From contig JABWDB010000021.1 of assembly GCA_019614645.1 (NCBI GenBank), positions 2,170,001 to 2,234,000 of the forward strand: DNA of 64,000 bases, in the 5' to 3' direction. Every line of letters starts with the position of its first letter. Position 1 is the first letter of the stretch. This document shows positions 46,001 to 58,359 of the stretch, one piece after another. The notes under the pieces were generated by a model. It worked only from the letters and a program-made list of their open reading frames with translations. It had not been told where the DNA came from and ran no database searches. The position numbers and the translations under genes were made by a program. The DNA is from Stratiolaelaps scimitus. Taxonomy: Eukaryota; Arthropoda; Arachnida; Mesostigmata; Laelapidae.

Positions 46001-49000
46001 TAACATTTAATTTTTTTCTTTCACAGCAAAAAACGTTTTTGCATAAATTTTTTGATCGATTTGTAGACCTCTTCAAGCACCCAGATGCATTTTGCTGCCG
46101 AAAATGTTTGTGTCACCTCCTTTGAAAGTTATAGTGATTGACAGTCGTTGATGGCAATATTAATAACAACTATTTAAAACCTGTCTTGCATTATACTGTG
46201 TTTTTATCAACGTGCACATATAATTGCAATGCATTATATAAATCATATAATATTTAAGCTAAGCGATTCGGCTGAAGCACCGCGATGTGCTATATACCTA
46301 TATTATTTAAACAAAAAATACCTAACTAGCTTTATTAATAAGCCTGCAAGAAGACTGCTTAGTTTTGGTAAGATGGGACATAGTCAGCATAAACAATTAA
46401 ATTCCCACTTACAATTCGAACGAAGGCATTTCAGCGACCAGAGGGAGAGTACAAGATCGTCTTAGGAGGCGCTGTATTGTATATAATACAAGACGAAACG
46501 TGCGAAGGCCTCCTGGGAGTAAGGTGCGCGCTCTGCCCCTGTTGAGGTCATAGCCACCATTATGATTTTTTGGTTTCTTCCTATTCTCTCCTATCTGGTC
46601 TTCTTCGAGCGCACCATCGTGCATTGCATCTCGTCGCATGTAACAAAAAACATGCCTGAGCGACGAGCACCCTGCCTATAGTGGTGGTGGCGACCCGGGT
46701 TGGTCCGGCCTCCTCGGTTTGACTGTGGGTTTGTAACGCCCATGTATTCAGGCCCTGACCTGAGTTTAGCTCTCCTTTCCTCCCCATCATCTGCTAGATA
46801 CAAGTATATATCTATATGAGTAGACCATAACGCCAAGCGTGCAACGTGCGTCGCTACAGACATACCGCAAGCCAGAATGCCTTCCTCAAAGAAGAAGAAG
46901 AAGAAGCGCTCGCATTGATCACTCGAGTTGGCTTCGGAAGTCGTATGAGTTATTTTACATAGTACGAGTGACTCGATATGGTTAGAGATACACGGACAGT
47001 GGTACTCGACTTGGTAGATTGTAAGGTCACCAAACGGAGTCCGAAAACATCCATAAGAACTCGAAGACCTCGCAAGGAGTAAATTTTAAATTCACTTAAA
47101 CATAACTGTGTCTACATCCACTGTGTCTACATTAGACGATTACAAAGACTACCACAACGATAAAATAAACCAAACTAAACCAAACAACGTATCTCGCTTC
47201 GTCTTATTTATCTTTCTAATTTGATATAAAAACGTAATCTCTCATAGTTTTATTGTATGTTTGCATCACGCGTACCATCTCTGAAGGGAGTTTTTTCCGA
47301 TATTATTTCTATCTGGGATTATGGAATTTTATGTGCGCCTGTGTCTTTAATTTGATCTTCACGATCGATCAACTATTCTTTTTTTGTGCATTTAGCCCTC
47401 AACATTTTCGAGATTAGAGAAATTATATGAATAATACATAAAACATAATTGGATCACCCACGCCCTTCCCAAGTGGATCAATATTCTTCATTTCAACCTC
47501 TTTTCGCTTTTCCCCTATATATATATATATATATGTATGTACTGTTTCCTGGTTAGTTAATTATATGTGTGTCTACTTCTGCCTTTCAGGTCTACATCTA
47601 ATACAAACTGAAGGCTTATCGTCATCCTTAAATTTTCATCGGTGTGCCATCTTAGCTGCGTCATTTGCTCATTATAATTCAATTACTGTATTTGCCTATT
47701 TATTCTAATATTCAACGATCTAAGCCGAGCCACTTTGCAGCCAACGTCATTGTAGCTTATTTTAATTATCCATTTCAGAACGACCCAGTTCACTCCAGAG
47801 GCAGTTAAGGTATAGCCAAGCCTTGGTTCTAATGCATTTTAAAAACAGAAGAGAGACCACTTTCTAGAACTTAAGAGTGGTGAAAAAAAGAGAGTCAACA
47901 CAATACCACAATTCGTATGAACACATGAAAAGGTAACATACAATCGATATAGCTGGGTAAACCTCGATGACATGTTATGTGGAAAAATATCATGCTTAAC
48001 CTTACTTACTTTAATCACAGTTTGGTTCACTAAATGTGGCCGGTTATTATTTCCTCTATTTTGTATGGATATGAGCACTTACATGTAGGTAACACAGAGG
48101 TCTGGATATCTCAACTGCATGAGCCCATCTAAGGGTTGGACACAACATTTACAACGCTCGAGCAATTGATATGTGTTCTGGCCATTGGTGATTTCGCTTT
48201 ACTCGTTTTTGTGTATTATTATTATTATTATTATTTTGTATTATTAGACTTTTTCGATTTCATTAGGTGCGCAAATATAATACATTCTCAGCCGAAACCT
48301 TGATGTCTCTATATTCATGTTCTGCACCACGCTGGCATTTGACCCATTCCTTGCTCTAAGATCGGTCCAGTCATTCCAACACATTCCATAATCAATTTGC
48401 TATTGAGCTCTTGTGGTAACAAGATATAAAGACATCTAAATCGACTATGAAAAGCTTTACTTAAGGCTACACGCTTTTCAGACTCAAATTATTACTCCCA
48501 CGCAAGAGGATATATTAATTCAACTGGGAAAAGTGTGTGTTTTTTGGATATCTTAATACTGGGTATTAGGTGATGCGGTGAGTGTCCCCTGACAGGACTC
48601 CAACCGGAAAACATAAAGAGGAGACTAAAGCATCCACCCGGCTGTCGAACATTAGCTGGAACAGTTACAAGCCTTCCTGAAATATCGAGGTAATGCCAAG
48701 CGTCAAGCCGAATCTGGTAAAGAGATACACTCTCAACATAGGATGGTGGTTTTAGCAGGCAGAGACTTCTTGTCATTCACGTCTACCCTGCACTGGATCG
48801 GCCCACTTTCGATAGAGATTGGAATGTCTCTGGTGGTGTCCGTGCGTTTGAAGGAAATTTCCTCCTCTACAAAAAAAAGATATGCCAAGACGTTTGCAAG
48901 GGGCAGTGGCTCGGATATATTAAATTTTTAAAAAGTCGTTTGCTAGATTTCAAGAAAAAGTTCTTCCATCAGGTTACTTCTCACTTGGATCTATGCAAAT

Positions 49001-49640
49001 CCTGTTGACTGGAGAACAATTCACTTATGCTGAGTTCGTCAGAAATTAGAACTATTGTATTACGGCTCAAACAGGCAACCACTATTCAACTACAAGGGGA
49101 GCTACCTGATAAATGAAGAACAACTAGAGATTACACCAGCAATTTATACCAGATGTTACGACATCAGGTTTGAAGATAAATTAGGCTGGACATTTTCTTA
49201 CGCGCACAACAGTTACGAATTATTTTGAGGGTTGCGTTTTTTTGGACTCATGAGTGTGGTTTAATAATAAAACAGCTATTGCTCACAGCCAGATATCCTG
49301 ACTGCTTCTGCTACAGCTGGCATTCCCACTGTAGTGTTGTAGTATTTAGCTTCTTCTGATCGATAATTGCTTCCACTTCGTCAGTTTGATCTCGTCAAAA
49401 AGTTTGGTGGGGTTATGTGTTCTTATTTATAAAAAAATAAAAGCATAACTTGACGGTAACAAGTTCTAGTAGAACGAACACACCTCTGTGAAACTTCTTG
49501 TTCAATACATTTGTTCTCTGCTGCCTAATTGGAATGTCTACCTCCATCCAGGCAGACAGGTAGTATCACGAAATATGATAGTATAGGTATTAGTGCAATT
49601 GTTATATGCTATATTACGGACACTGTGAGACACAATTGCT
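46001..49640. other. Gene-poor AT-rich DNA
   Basis: No supported gene. Contains GAAGAAGAAGAAGAAG near 46890, a short (TA)n near 47516-47534 and a (TTA)n run near 48217-48233. Confidence 0.5.
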
Positions 49641-50005
49641 GATTTTATTATGATTGTTGTTGTTTGTGTGTTTGGGAGCCCCGCGTTGTCCGTCTTTCTG
49701 TTTGTTGTTGTTGTTTGTTGGTTGTTGTTGTTGTTGTTCGTCTCTTATGTTGCGCATTGCGGTAACATGCTGCCATGCGATGGTGTTGTGTGCACTCGCT
49801 CTCGCTGTTTGGCTGTTGGCGTTTGATGGTTGTGTCGCCGTCGCTAGCGCGACTACTGAGTGGCGAGGAGATGTTACAGCTACAACGTTGAGGTCGCTTG
49901 TTTGTCTGATGCCGTATGCCTTCCCGTTTGCCCAACATCGGCAGCGTTGATTCTGGCTGGTGGTTCTCTTCTCTTTCCACGTCATCCTCCCTCAACCACC
50001 GTCGC

Positions 50006-50037
<32 letters not shown>

Positions 50038-50345
50038 CCTGCGCTCGCGAGAGGATGACGAGTGCGCGCGGCCGTTGCTGCTGCTGCTGTTGTTGTTGTT
50101 GTTGTCGCTGTTGTTGTTGTAATACATACACACGCACATGCCAGTTACGGCCGCGGCGCTTAGTCTCCCTCTGGCTCTCTCCTTAGGAGGTGTCTGACTG
50201 ACTGGAGTCTCCGCGGCTGTACCCTTACTGCTGCTGTTGCCGACACCGCCATCGCTGCCTTCATCAGCAACTATCGTTGTTGTTGTTGTTGTTGTCGTCG
50301 TCGTCGCTTGCACAACAAGCAACACGAGCAACAGCCGCAGCAGCA
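49640..50345. repeat. Trinucleotide block: GTT, CGC/CCG, CTG, TTG, GTC
   Basis: (TTG)n runs near 49655-49735, (GTCGCC)/(CCG)n at 50000-50039, (CTG)n(TTG)n at 50075-50120 and (GTT)n(GTC)n near 50274-50305. Long open frames on both strands (for example 232 codons on the minus strand) arise because the repeats lack stop codons, so I do not call them genes. Confidence 0.9.
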
Positions 50346-50459
50346 TTAGCAGTGTCGTCAGTCATCGCAACTGTTGCGGCCAGTTCATCCGACGGCCACC
50401 CACCACCACCAACACCACACAGCCGCATTTTTCACCATTACTACACCTATAAGGACGAC

Positions 50460-50770
50460 CACCACCGCTTATAACAACAACAACAACAACAACAACTATT
50501 CTTACCACGAATAGCTTGACTTCTACAACTGACACGAGCGAGTAGAAACAACAACGCGAGTGGACCGCGCGAGTCATAGCAGCTGGATGCAGTCTGTGTC
50601 CAGTCAACGGGTGTCGCCAGTCGCTTATTGTCTATTGATCGCCACCGCGAATTGTTCTTTGCCGGGGTCTGATGCAAATCGACAACGACAACAGTGGCCA
50701 CGACCCTATTTATCACTAGAAACCCCAGCAACAACAACAGCAGCAGCAGCAACAACAACAACAACGAGGT
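50460..50770. repeat. CAA and CAG trinucleotide runs
   Basis: (ACA)n near 50473-50503 and AACAACAACAGCAGCAGCAGCAACAAC near 50730-50766. Confidence 0.9.
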
Positions 50771-51289
50771 TAAGAGACATCGCCAAACACTACTAACAAC
50801 AAACAGTAACATTGGCGCGAAATCACCAAAAGCAGAGTCAGTATTAACAGGATAGCAGTTGTAGAAACTGAAATAGATATAGAAATCAACGAACAACAGC
50901 AGTGGGTATTGTTGTGCTCATCGTGTCCGCCATTCTTTTCTTTGTTTCTTTTTTCTTTCTGCCTTGGCACTACGAGCGTAAGAAGGAAAGAAGGAAGGAT
51001 GAGAGGAACGGCATCAATGTGCCGGGATCTAAGCGGGCCAACTCGGTGGGACAGGAGCGTCTAACGGCATACACACACACAGAGAGACGACACAACAACA
51101 GCAGCAGCGGCAGTGGCGAGCCCTAGCTTACGGTAAGCGGCGAGCGGCGAGCGGCAATCGGCGAGCGGTAAGCGCCGACGGGTACCGGCAAACGGTTGCA
51201 GCGGTAGCGACAGCAGCGTGGTGGCCACAGTGTGCGAACGTCGTCAACGGTGGAGTCGAACGAAGCTGGAGTAAAGCGGAGTGAGTACT

Positions 51290-51930
51290 ACTACTAATAC
51301 TGCTACTGCTGCTGCAGAGCCGCTGCGGAGCGGTGGTGGTACCGACGAAGCAACGCAGAGCCGAGTCAAGGAAGGCCGTACTGAACAAGTACTGCTGTTG
51401 CGGGCAGCAAGAAACTAACTGGCAGTGCTGCTGCTGCTGCTGCTGCCACTGGCACTGGAGAGCATCGGGAGAAAGCAAGCGAACAAATCAAGTTGTTTTC
51501 GAACATGAGCCCAGTTCGATCCACAGTTCACTAACTAACAAGTTAACCAACGTTTAGCTGGTTGTCCTCTTGTTTTAATACTAATGCTAATTGTAGTAGC
51601 ATATCGCTGAGGATAGTGATGATGATGGTGGTGGTGGTGGTCGCACTGTTGTACTGCAGCAGCAATCGGGAATAATAATCAGAAGAAGAAGAAGAAGGGA
51701 CTCGACCGCGCACGCAGTAAACACACTACACGCGCCCTACCTAAACTGGCCATGGACACCACATATGGCCTGTTCCTCGAACAGATAACGCAACCCAATC
51801 TAGAGTGATAGCAAGATCAGCAAGAACAACAACAACAACAACAACAACAGTAGCGCCAACGATGAAGATCATAACAGCAATAAAATTAGCAACAGCAAAA
51901 TCAGCAGTAATAACTGCTGGTAGCAATAAC
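51290..51930. repeat. CTG, GGT and CAA trinucleotide runs
   Basis: CTGCTACTGCTGCTGC near 51301, (CTG)n at 51427-51446, (GGT)n near 51626-51640, (AGA)n near 51683 and (CAA)n at 51825-51850. Confidence 0.88.
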
Positions 51931-52394
51931 AGCAACAGCCGACAAGAAGAAAGGCCAGCAACGGCTTAACAGTCCGATGGTAACCGTGCACCGTTGTCTA
52001 TTCGATTGAAAGGAGAGCTCTCATTGTTCCAGTGGCCAGTACTGTTTGTTATAGAACAACAACAATAACAACAACAACGATTTTGAAGTTTTCCTCTACC
52101 GGCGCATCGACAACGATAATGGCGAGACTTGAATGACTTCGTCTTGAAAGACATAAGCTCTGAACCGCTACGATAATATCAATTATAATAAATAGTAATG
52201 ATAATTCTGCGGCAATAGTGTACGGTGAATGGCGCTCGTATTCGATTGCTGTTGCAGCGACAAAATCTGTGCAGTTCAGTTCGGTCTGATGCTGCCATTG
52301 CAATTTACGAAAGGCATCTTGTGAGTGAGATAGTGTTGTGGTGTTGCTCTTGAAGGTGTCTGTATATCAAGTGCCTTGTGTGGCTGGTATCTTC

Positions 52395-53470
52395 CTCAAA
52401 GTCACCACCGCCATCGTCGTCACCTCCATCTCCACGACGACGGCGACGACGACGACGATCGAATGACAGGAGTAACAGTCACAAATTTTGCTGTCTTCGC
52501 ATCATAACCACCACCACCACCACCATCTCAGCAAGACTCATCATTTTCGTTAGCAACTCCTCTCGATCATTCCCATTAATTGTACTTATATATATATATA
52601 TGTGGTGGTAGTAAAGTATAGTATTACCACTACTATTGTTGCTGTCAGTTCGACTTCTTCGTCTGTAGTGGAAACGTCTGGAGGCAACATATCAAACGTC
52701 TGTTGTTGTTGTTGTTGTTGCCGCCGCTGCTGCTGCTGCTGCTGTTTGAATCTGTCGAGAGTTCCTTAGGTGTCATCGTTGCCGCTCTCCTTCATAGCGC
52801 AGCATTCGCGTTCGGTCCCTCTGCTCGCCTGGTCGCTCGCTCCACACGATACCATCATCATCACCTGCTGCTGCTGCTGCTGCCGGCGCCGCCGCCGCCG
52901 CCACCAGCAAAACAGACGGGTGACGCCAACGGTGGAGGAGATACAGCAGTCGGTCGAACGAACGGCAAACGGTGAAAGCCGAACGCTTGCGGCCGGACAC
53001 ACGGTCGCTTTCACACAAAGTCGACTCGAGAGTAGGCAGATAGATAGATAGATAAATAGCTAGATAGAACGGACACACAGACAGATTTACCGAGCTGTGT
53101 CTGTCTGTCTGTCCATGAGTAGTAGTAGTAGTAGCAGCAGCAGCAACAAATAGCGAACGAACGCTGCTGGTTGATGCTCGCATTGGCGGCGTTCGCTGTC
53201 GTTCTGTCAGCAAGCGCAAGCAGGCAGCCAGAAAGGCAAACGAGTAGGCAGTAGACGCAGAGGAACGACGGACGCTACCGCCGCCGCCGCCGCCGCTGCT
53301 ACGACGACGACCACCACGACCGCTACCACCACAGCCACCAAGACACACTCTCACAACAAACAAACCAACCAAGCAACCAACCAAACGACCGCCACCGAGT
53401 GACGAACGGACAAATGAACGTACAGACCACCGAGTGGCCAAACTCACCACCACCACCACAACCACCGCCA
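52395..53470. repeat. Dense trinucleotide block: CAC, GAC, GTT, CTG, CCG, TAG, CAG
   Basis: (CGA)n near 52436-52458, (CAC)n near 52506-52524, (GTT)n(CCG)(CTG)n at 52700-52745, (CTG)n(CCG)n at 52865-52904, (GATA)n near 53037-53056, (GTA)n(GCA)n at 53118-53149 and (CCG)n at 53277-53297. Both strands stay open over hundreds of bases. Confidence 0.9.
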
Positions 53471-53628
53471 TCGGCCGAATGTGTGAGTGAGTCGCTGGTT
53501 GGCTACGACAACGGAACGTGAACGACAGCGTGAACGTCACCACACACATACACACACACGAAGCGTCTCAGCATCAACGAACGAAGATCGAAGGATACAC
53601 ACAAACATACAACACACTTGTTCCACAG

Positions 53629-53838
53629 GACGCTACAACAATACGGCGAACGGCAGTGCTAACAGTGGTGGCAATATTATTATTAACGGTCGAATGTTCT
53701 GTTGCATCGGTATCATCTATCCAGTCACTTTTGGGGTGGCCAGTGGACTCGTCAGACCCTAACTGCTGCGTACTGGAGAAGGAGTTGTCTGAAGCTACTA
53801 CTGATGTTGTTGCTGCTGTGGACCAGCTCAGTTGTTGA
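53629..53838 (+). CDS. Coding-like exon with hydrophobic segment (unknown)
   Basis: After an acceptor-like CACTTGTTCCACAG an open frame of 69 codons runs to TGA. It has a basic start (DATTIRRTAVLTVVAILLL) that resembles a signal-anchor, then VECSVASVSSIQSLL, NCCVLEKELSEATTD and a final SC. There is no ATG in this frame, so an upstream exon would be needed. Two other frames are also open, so support is weak. Confidence 0.2.
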   Translation, partial: DATTIRRTAVLTVVAILLLTVECSVASVSSIQSLLGWPVDSSDPNCCVLEKELSEATTDVVAAVDQLSC

Positions 53839-54188
53839 CCTGTTAACTCTTTCTTCATAATCTCGTAATGTATATTCGAACACGACCAGAGTCGCTTCGT
53901 ACTGCCCTATCCTACGCTGCCCTCAACCTAGCCGTTGTCTCGTTCGCCCTTTTCTCGTGGTACCGTTAAGTTTAACGGTACAGGCAACGATACGATATCG
54001 ACATCGGAGTCGTTGACTGTGAGCAATGGCACGGAGACGGTGTCGTGATCTTAAGCGGTGACGGTGTATGCAATCTAGCTGTGCGCGTATGGTCCTGTGT
54101 CATAGATATAATAACTGTCACTCTCTCTCTCTCTCACTCTCTCATGATCTGTCTGTCTCCTCTTCAACACGGTCGTATACAGAGGGGT

Positions 54189-54209
54189 GGTCAAGCCACC
54201 GGCTTGACC
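54189..54209. other. Perfect 9-bp hairpin
   Basis: GGTCAAGCC, loop ACC, GGCTTGACC. It is followed at once by a TGTCC...GGACA 5-bp stem. Confidence 0.85.
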
Positions 54210-54911
54210 GTCCTGTCCACGGTAACGGACAGTGTGGCGTGTCTTTTCGTTTTTTTTTTACTTTATCTACCTTTCCTAGTGTGCACTTCTACTGTGCGCT
54301 GTGATATGGGAATATACAGCCTAATCCTGCGACCGAATCGAATGAAGTCAAATCAACGAAACGTATCACAGAGATGTGCGTGATGTGCGAGCTACTGTCA
54401 CCTAGAGGGAATGAATGAAGAAGAAGAAATTAATGAAGGTGGGAGATAGCAAAAGGAAAGCGAGAGAGAGAGAGAGGGGAGAGAGAGAGGGAATGGATTT
54501 CTATGTGAGTCGAATTGCACTCGTGCCGGCGACGCTGAAACAGACAGCTAGATATAATAACTAGACTATCTACCTACCACCAAACAGACTGGAGTAGGTC
54601 AACAACAGAATCTCAAGCGAGCGGGTAACGGTGTCTTGCTTGAAAGCTTCGGTGGCTTGCTGCTGGGAAGCGGCAAGACATTGCTCACCGAAGCTCCTCT
54701 TCCTTCACAAAGAGGCAGCCGCACACACGCCTCTAGATGTCAGCTACCCCTACAGCTAACAGTCATAGTCCTACTGGGTTACCAGGTGCGACCGGGTGCC
54801 TAATAAAAAGAAAGCATCATCACGAATATATATACCCAATAGATGAATTAGAACAAAACGGCAAAACGAGAAAAGAACGAACGCTGGAGGTGGAAGTGAT
54901 CGTCGTCGCGA

Positions 54912-54931
54912 TGATCAGATTGTTCTGATCA
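54912..54931. other. Perfect 8-bp hairpin built on GATCAG
   Basis: TGATCAGA-TTGT-TCTGATCA, with a further TGATCAC 8 bases on. Confidence 0.85.
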
Positions 54932-55559
54932 GTCTCACTGATCACTAACAAGGCAAGCAAAGCAACGGATCTTCGTCGATCAGTAGACGATCTGCAGCGA
55001 AAGATCAACAGAAAGGAGAAACGAGAAAGGAAACAAAACGGATACAGCTGAGGGAGAGAGTCATCCCTGTCTCTATGGTGCTGTCTATATCATCTATCTA
55101 TCTATCTGCTGGTCTATCGGTGTGAACAGGCGAGAGGAGCCAGTGGTGGTGGTGGCGGCGGTAGCAGCAGCAGCAATAGCAAGTAAGTACCCAGTGGCTG
55201 TCTGTCTGTCTGTCGCCAGCCAGCCAGCCAGCTGTAAAGAACAGCCTTAAATGCTCACGGTGAGCTCGCGTGTCGGACGCGATGCGCGGACCATTTCGGT
55301 CTCTGAGTCTGCTGGGAGCAACTGCCGGTGTTAGCTATCGTTGTACTGATCGACTAGACGATTTCGATCAATTGATTGGAGCCGTTTTATAAATTTGTGC
55401 TTCAATCATCGTCGTGTCGTTCGACGGTTGGCAAGACTGCGGATGGCAAGAGGATGTCCCGCGGCTAATGTGGCAAACTCAACGTTGTGAAGTTCACTGA
55501 GTGAGTTGGTGTGAAGTTCGCGGCAACTGACTGAGTGTGTATATGTGTGCGTGTGTGTG

Positions 55560-55915
55560 TATATGACCTGCGAAGAGTGGAAGTAGCCCTGTTTTTTTTT
55601 TCGATAAATCGGACTATATCTGCTTTTTCATTTTCAAATATATCTTCGGCCTCCTTATTAGCGTCATCGTTATAAAGTTGTGAGGATACATGATGGCGAA
55701 ACTTCGTGATTACGCATGCCTCGGTGCTTTCAAGGTGCTTGACAACGAACAGAGGATCAATCGTGATACGTCCAACGTCACAATCCACCCGCGCTGAATA
55801 ACAAAAAATGAATCCGAGTGTATTATCAAGCCGCCGGCAGCTAGTTGCACAAGTGCCTGTTTTTCTGCAGCAGCCTTTTAAGGAATAACCACCAATATCT
55901 ACATTACACAAAAAG
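55560..55915 (-). other. Complex-sequence, coding-like island inside the simple-repeat region
   Basis: The minus-strand frame here is not built from repeats: VDCDVGRITIDPLFVVKHL, TEACVITKFRHHVSSQLY and KEAEDIFENEKADIVRFIE read like a globular protein. It has no ATG (the frame begins at TTG) and enters a TTTTTTTTTT tract and then CA repeats at its 3' end. No acceptor/donor pair is convincing and I do not recognise it. It may be an exon, a processed gene fragment or an inserted element. Confidence 0.25.
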
Positions 55916-56598
55916 CGATTGTGATGATTGTGGCTGCTAGTGCAAGTGAAGGAGAAAATCCCAAGTTCTGAGAGGTAAGTAAAGCTGGAGGTGTCATTGG
56001 GAATTGATCAACGCTTCGAACCGGCGGACGGATGTGTTCGGTACCAGTAAATCGATTGTTGCTATTTGCTGTACGTTGTTCTTCAGGTGTGTTGTTTGTT
56101 CATTTGTGTCGAAGCGTCGAATAGTGACAGTGAGGCAAAGTGAAGCAGGCGGACTCCATCTGCATTAATTGTTTTAATCTTGTGTTCTTGTGTGTCTCTG
56201 TGCGCGTGTTATTCTGACATCGGATTTACTCTACCGAATCATCTCATATCAGGATCATAATCGCAACTATCGACATCTATCATCGTTCTATTGGCCAACG
56301 TTCGACGGATAATCGTCATTCGGTAGCGACCAAGCGGTGCGGCTTAGCGCTCAGGTGGGCAACGTGGTGCACCCATTTTCTATAATACATCGTCCCGTTA
56401 TTCGCGGTTGTTTGCGCGCCCAGCTGCTCTATCTGAGTCTTCGTTGCTGTTGTTGTATTTATTGTCGCTTGAAGGCGGTCACCGTAGACGGCCCGAGGGC
56501 AAAAAGTCCCCTGCCGCCGTTCGCGGGGGGGGCGCTGCCGGACGACCGTTTGTTGACGTAGAAGACGACAGCTCGCGGCCAGACGGTGGTCGCCTTGG

Positions 56599-56983
56599 CG
56601 CGACCACCCCCTTCACGCGGCCGAAGTGGATCTCCTGGGCTGCGCTGGAGGGCGACGGGGGGACAATGCCTGTAGCAAGGACAACGCCGCTGCTGCTGCC
56701 GACGGCAGCGGTGGCGGCGGCGGCGGCGGCGGCAAGGAAAGCGCCGCCGCCTCAGACAAACGCCACGCGCCCCACCGCAAGCAGCAAAAGCATAAACAAC
56801 AGCCGCAACGATTACAGCAGCAGCAACAACAGGATGCTGCCGATGCAGCAGCCGGTATCAAACATCAGCAGTACGACACCTCTCCTGACGTCATTGCTTC
56901 TGCTGCTGCTGCTGCTACTACGACTGCCGGCACCGCCGCTGCCACCGGCGGTGCTTCGCCTGCTCTCGTCGCTTCAAAACGAG
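56599..56983 (+). CDS. Candidate exon rich in Ala, Gln and Gly, strong splice donor
   Basis: The plus frame (VDLLGCAGGRRGDNACSKDN, then a Gly run, KQQKHKQQPQRLQQQQQQ, IKHQQYDTSPDV, an Ala run and SPALVASKR) ends at AAACGAG|GTGAGT, a near-consensus donor. Directly upstream the protein-like text sits in another frame (EGGHRRRPEGKKSPAAVRGG, VDVEDDSSRPDGG), after a run of eight G at 56524. Either one of the two is chance, or a one-base indel separates them. No ATG opens either frame. It resembles the low-complexity N-terminal exon of a large regulatory protein; the family is unknown. Confidence 0.3.
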
Positions 56984-57232
56984 GTGAGTCCGTAACGAGG
57001 GTTGGTTGAAAGGGAATTGGGCTCAGTTGGATCGTGTTAGGTTAGAGGTTGGTTGGTTGGGAAGCCGTCTGGGAAGACGGTTGGGGAGACAATGACATCG
57101 TCGTAAGACGACAATGATGGTGAGACGTTGTACGATGATGCAATGTGCGCCAGCAGCGGCTGTGGGAACAAAGTCCGGTATAGGTGTCGCTCTATTCGCT
57201 CTGTGCAGCCACCGCTACCGGTGGTGGGGATG

Positions 57233-57265
57233 ATGACGACGACGACGACGACGAAGAAGAAGAAG
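57233..57265. repeat. (ACG)n(AAG)n trinucleotide run
   Basis: GACGACGACGACG passing into AAGAAGAAG. Confidence 0.9.
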
Positions 57266-57542
57266 GAGAGCAGCGCGATTCAGCGCGGCGCAGCACCGAT
57301 GGGGCCCTGGCCCCCTTCATCAGGTCCAGCGACCATAGGCACCTACGGGAGAGTTTGAGCTGGGTGTTGAAGTGGTGCTGGTGAAGTCTGGTGGGTGTTT
57401 GGATGGTTCGTTGGATGAGTTCGTGGGTGGGTGTTTGGATTGCTGAGTTAGTTATGCGGCAGCATCGACTGAGGTACGAGGGATAGAGAAGCAGAACGGA
57501 GCAGAACGCACAGCGTTCAACTCGACACCGACGCGTTTGAAA

Positions 57543-57566
57543 GGGGGGGGGGGAGAGAGAGAGAGA
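57543..57566. repeat. G11 homopolymer followed by (GA)n
   Basis: Eleven consecutive G, then GAGAGAGAGAGAGA. Confidence 0.95.
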
Positions 57567-57755
57567 CCTTTGAGAGGCCCTGGGAGAGGGTAGGCAAAAG
57601 AGGGCCGGTTACACCGGGAGGACTCCTTCCTCTCGAAGGGTAAGGGGAACGAACACAGGAGAGGTTGATGGCCAGTGGTGGGGAGTGGACTTGGGAGACG
57701 AGGGCCATGGGGGCCCTGGGGAGCAAATGGGGCTCGAGGCGGGCGGATGGACAGG

Positions 57756-57774
57756 GCGCGCGCGCGCGCGCGCG
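57756..57774. repeat. (GC)n alternating purine-pyrimidine run
   Basis: Nineteen bases of perfect GC alternation, a classical Z-DNA-prone sequence. Confidence 0.95.
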
Positions 57775-57796
57775 TCGGAGTCTCGCAGCGGTAGCG

Positions 57797-57895
57797 GCTG
57801 CTGCTGCTGCTGCTGAGGGTGGTGGTGGTGGAGGGGTGGACGACGCCATCTTGCTGTGCCGCCGCCGCTGCCGCTGCTGCTGCTGCTGTGGCCTA
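57797..57895. repeat. CTG/GGT/CCG trinucleotide runs
   Basis: (CTG)n at 57797-57815, (GGT)n next to it, then GCCGCCGCTGCCGCTGCTGCTGCTGCTG near 57858-57887. Confidence 0.9.
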
Positions 57896-58359
57896 TGCCA
57901 GAAGAGAAGAGCTCCTCGTCCGGCTGCTGTGCTGGCTGCCTAGCTAGCTAGCTGGCTGGCCCGACACTGAGGCTCAACAACGAGGCTGCTCTCGTGTCTG
58001 TGTCTGTCTGAGTGTGTGTGTGTGTGCGTCTGTACAGCAGCTTGGCTTGACTCGACTCGGCTCAGTCGGTCGGTGGGCCCGGTCCGTTGTCGGCTCATCG
58101 GGGGGCTATTATCATCATCTATCAATCTATCTATCCGAATCTGCCTGTCTCTTCTGTCCGTGTCTCTTCTGACAGCTTACGGTGCCCCCGCTGATCTGTC
58201 GGCCGGAATAACTGCCTGCCTCATACTGTATCATTTATACAACTGTTTCTTCGTTACGAGGTCACTGGCGGCGTCACGGCCATGCTATTAACCATTATAC
58301 GAATAGAAAAGGGAGCCGAAGAAGGAACAACAAAAGCGCTGTTCAACGTTTGTTAGTAG

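Noticed and set aside
46409..46863. Overlapping minus-strand frames of about 70-90 codons
   Set aside because: They start at non-ATG codons in part, overlap each other in two frames, and show no recognisable motif.
49648..50346. 232-codon minus-strand open frame rich in Thr, Ser, Asn and Arg runs
   Set aside because: Built almost wholly from trinucleotide repeats that lack stops; no ATG-plus-domain structure, and the plus strand is equally open.
52773..53555. 260-codon minus-strand open frame
   Set aside because: Low-complexity repeats (poly-Gly, poly-Ala, poly-Val) with no conserved block.
54737..54928. 63-codon plus-strand ORF with a true ATG
   Set aside because: No domain, signal peptide or splice context, in a region where random open frames are common.
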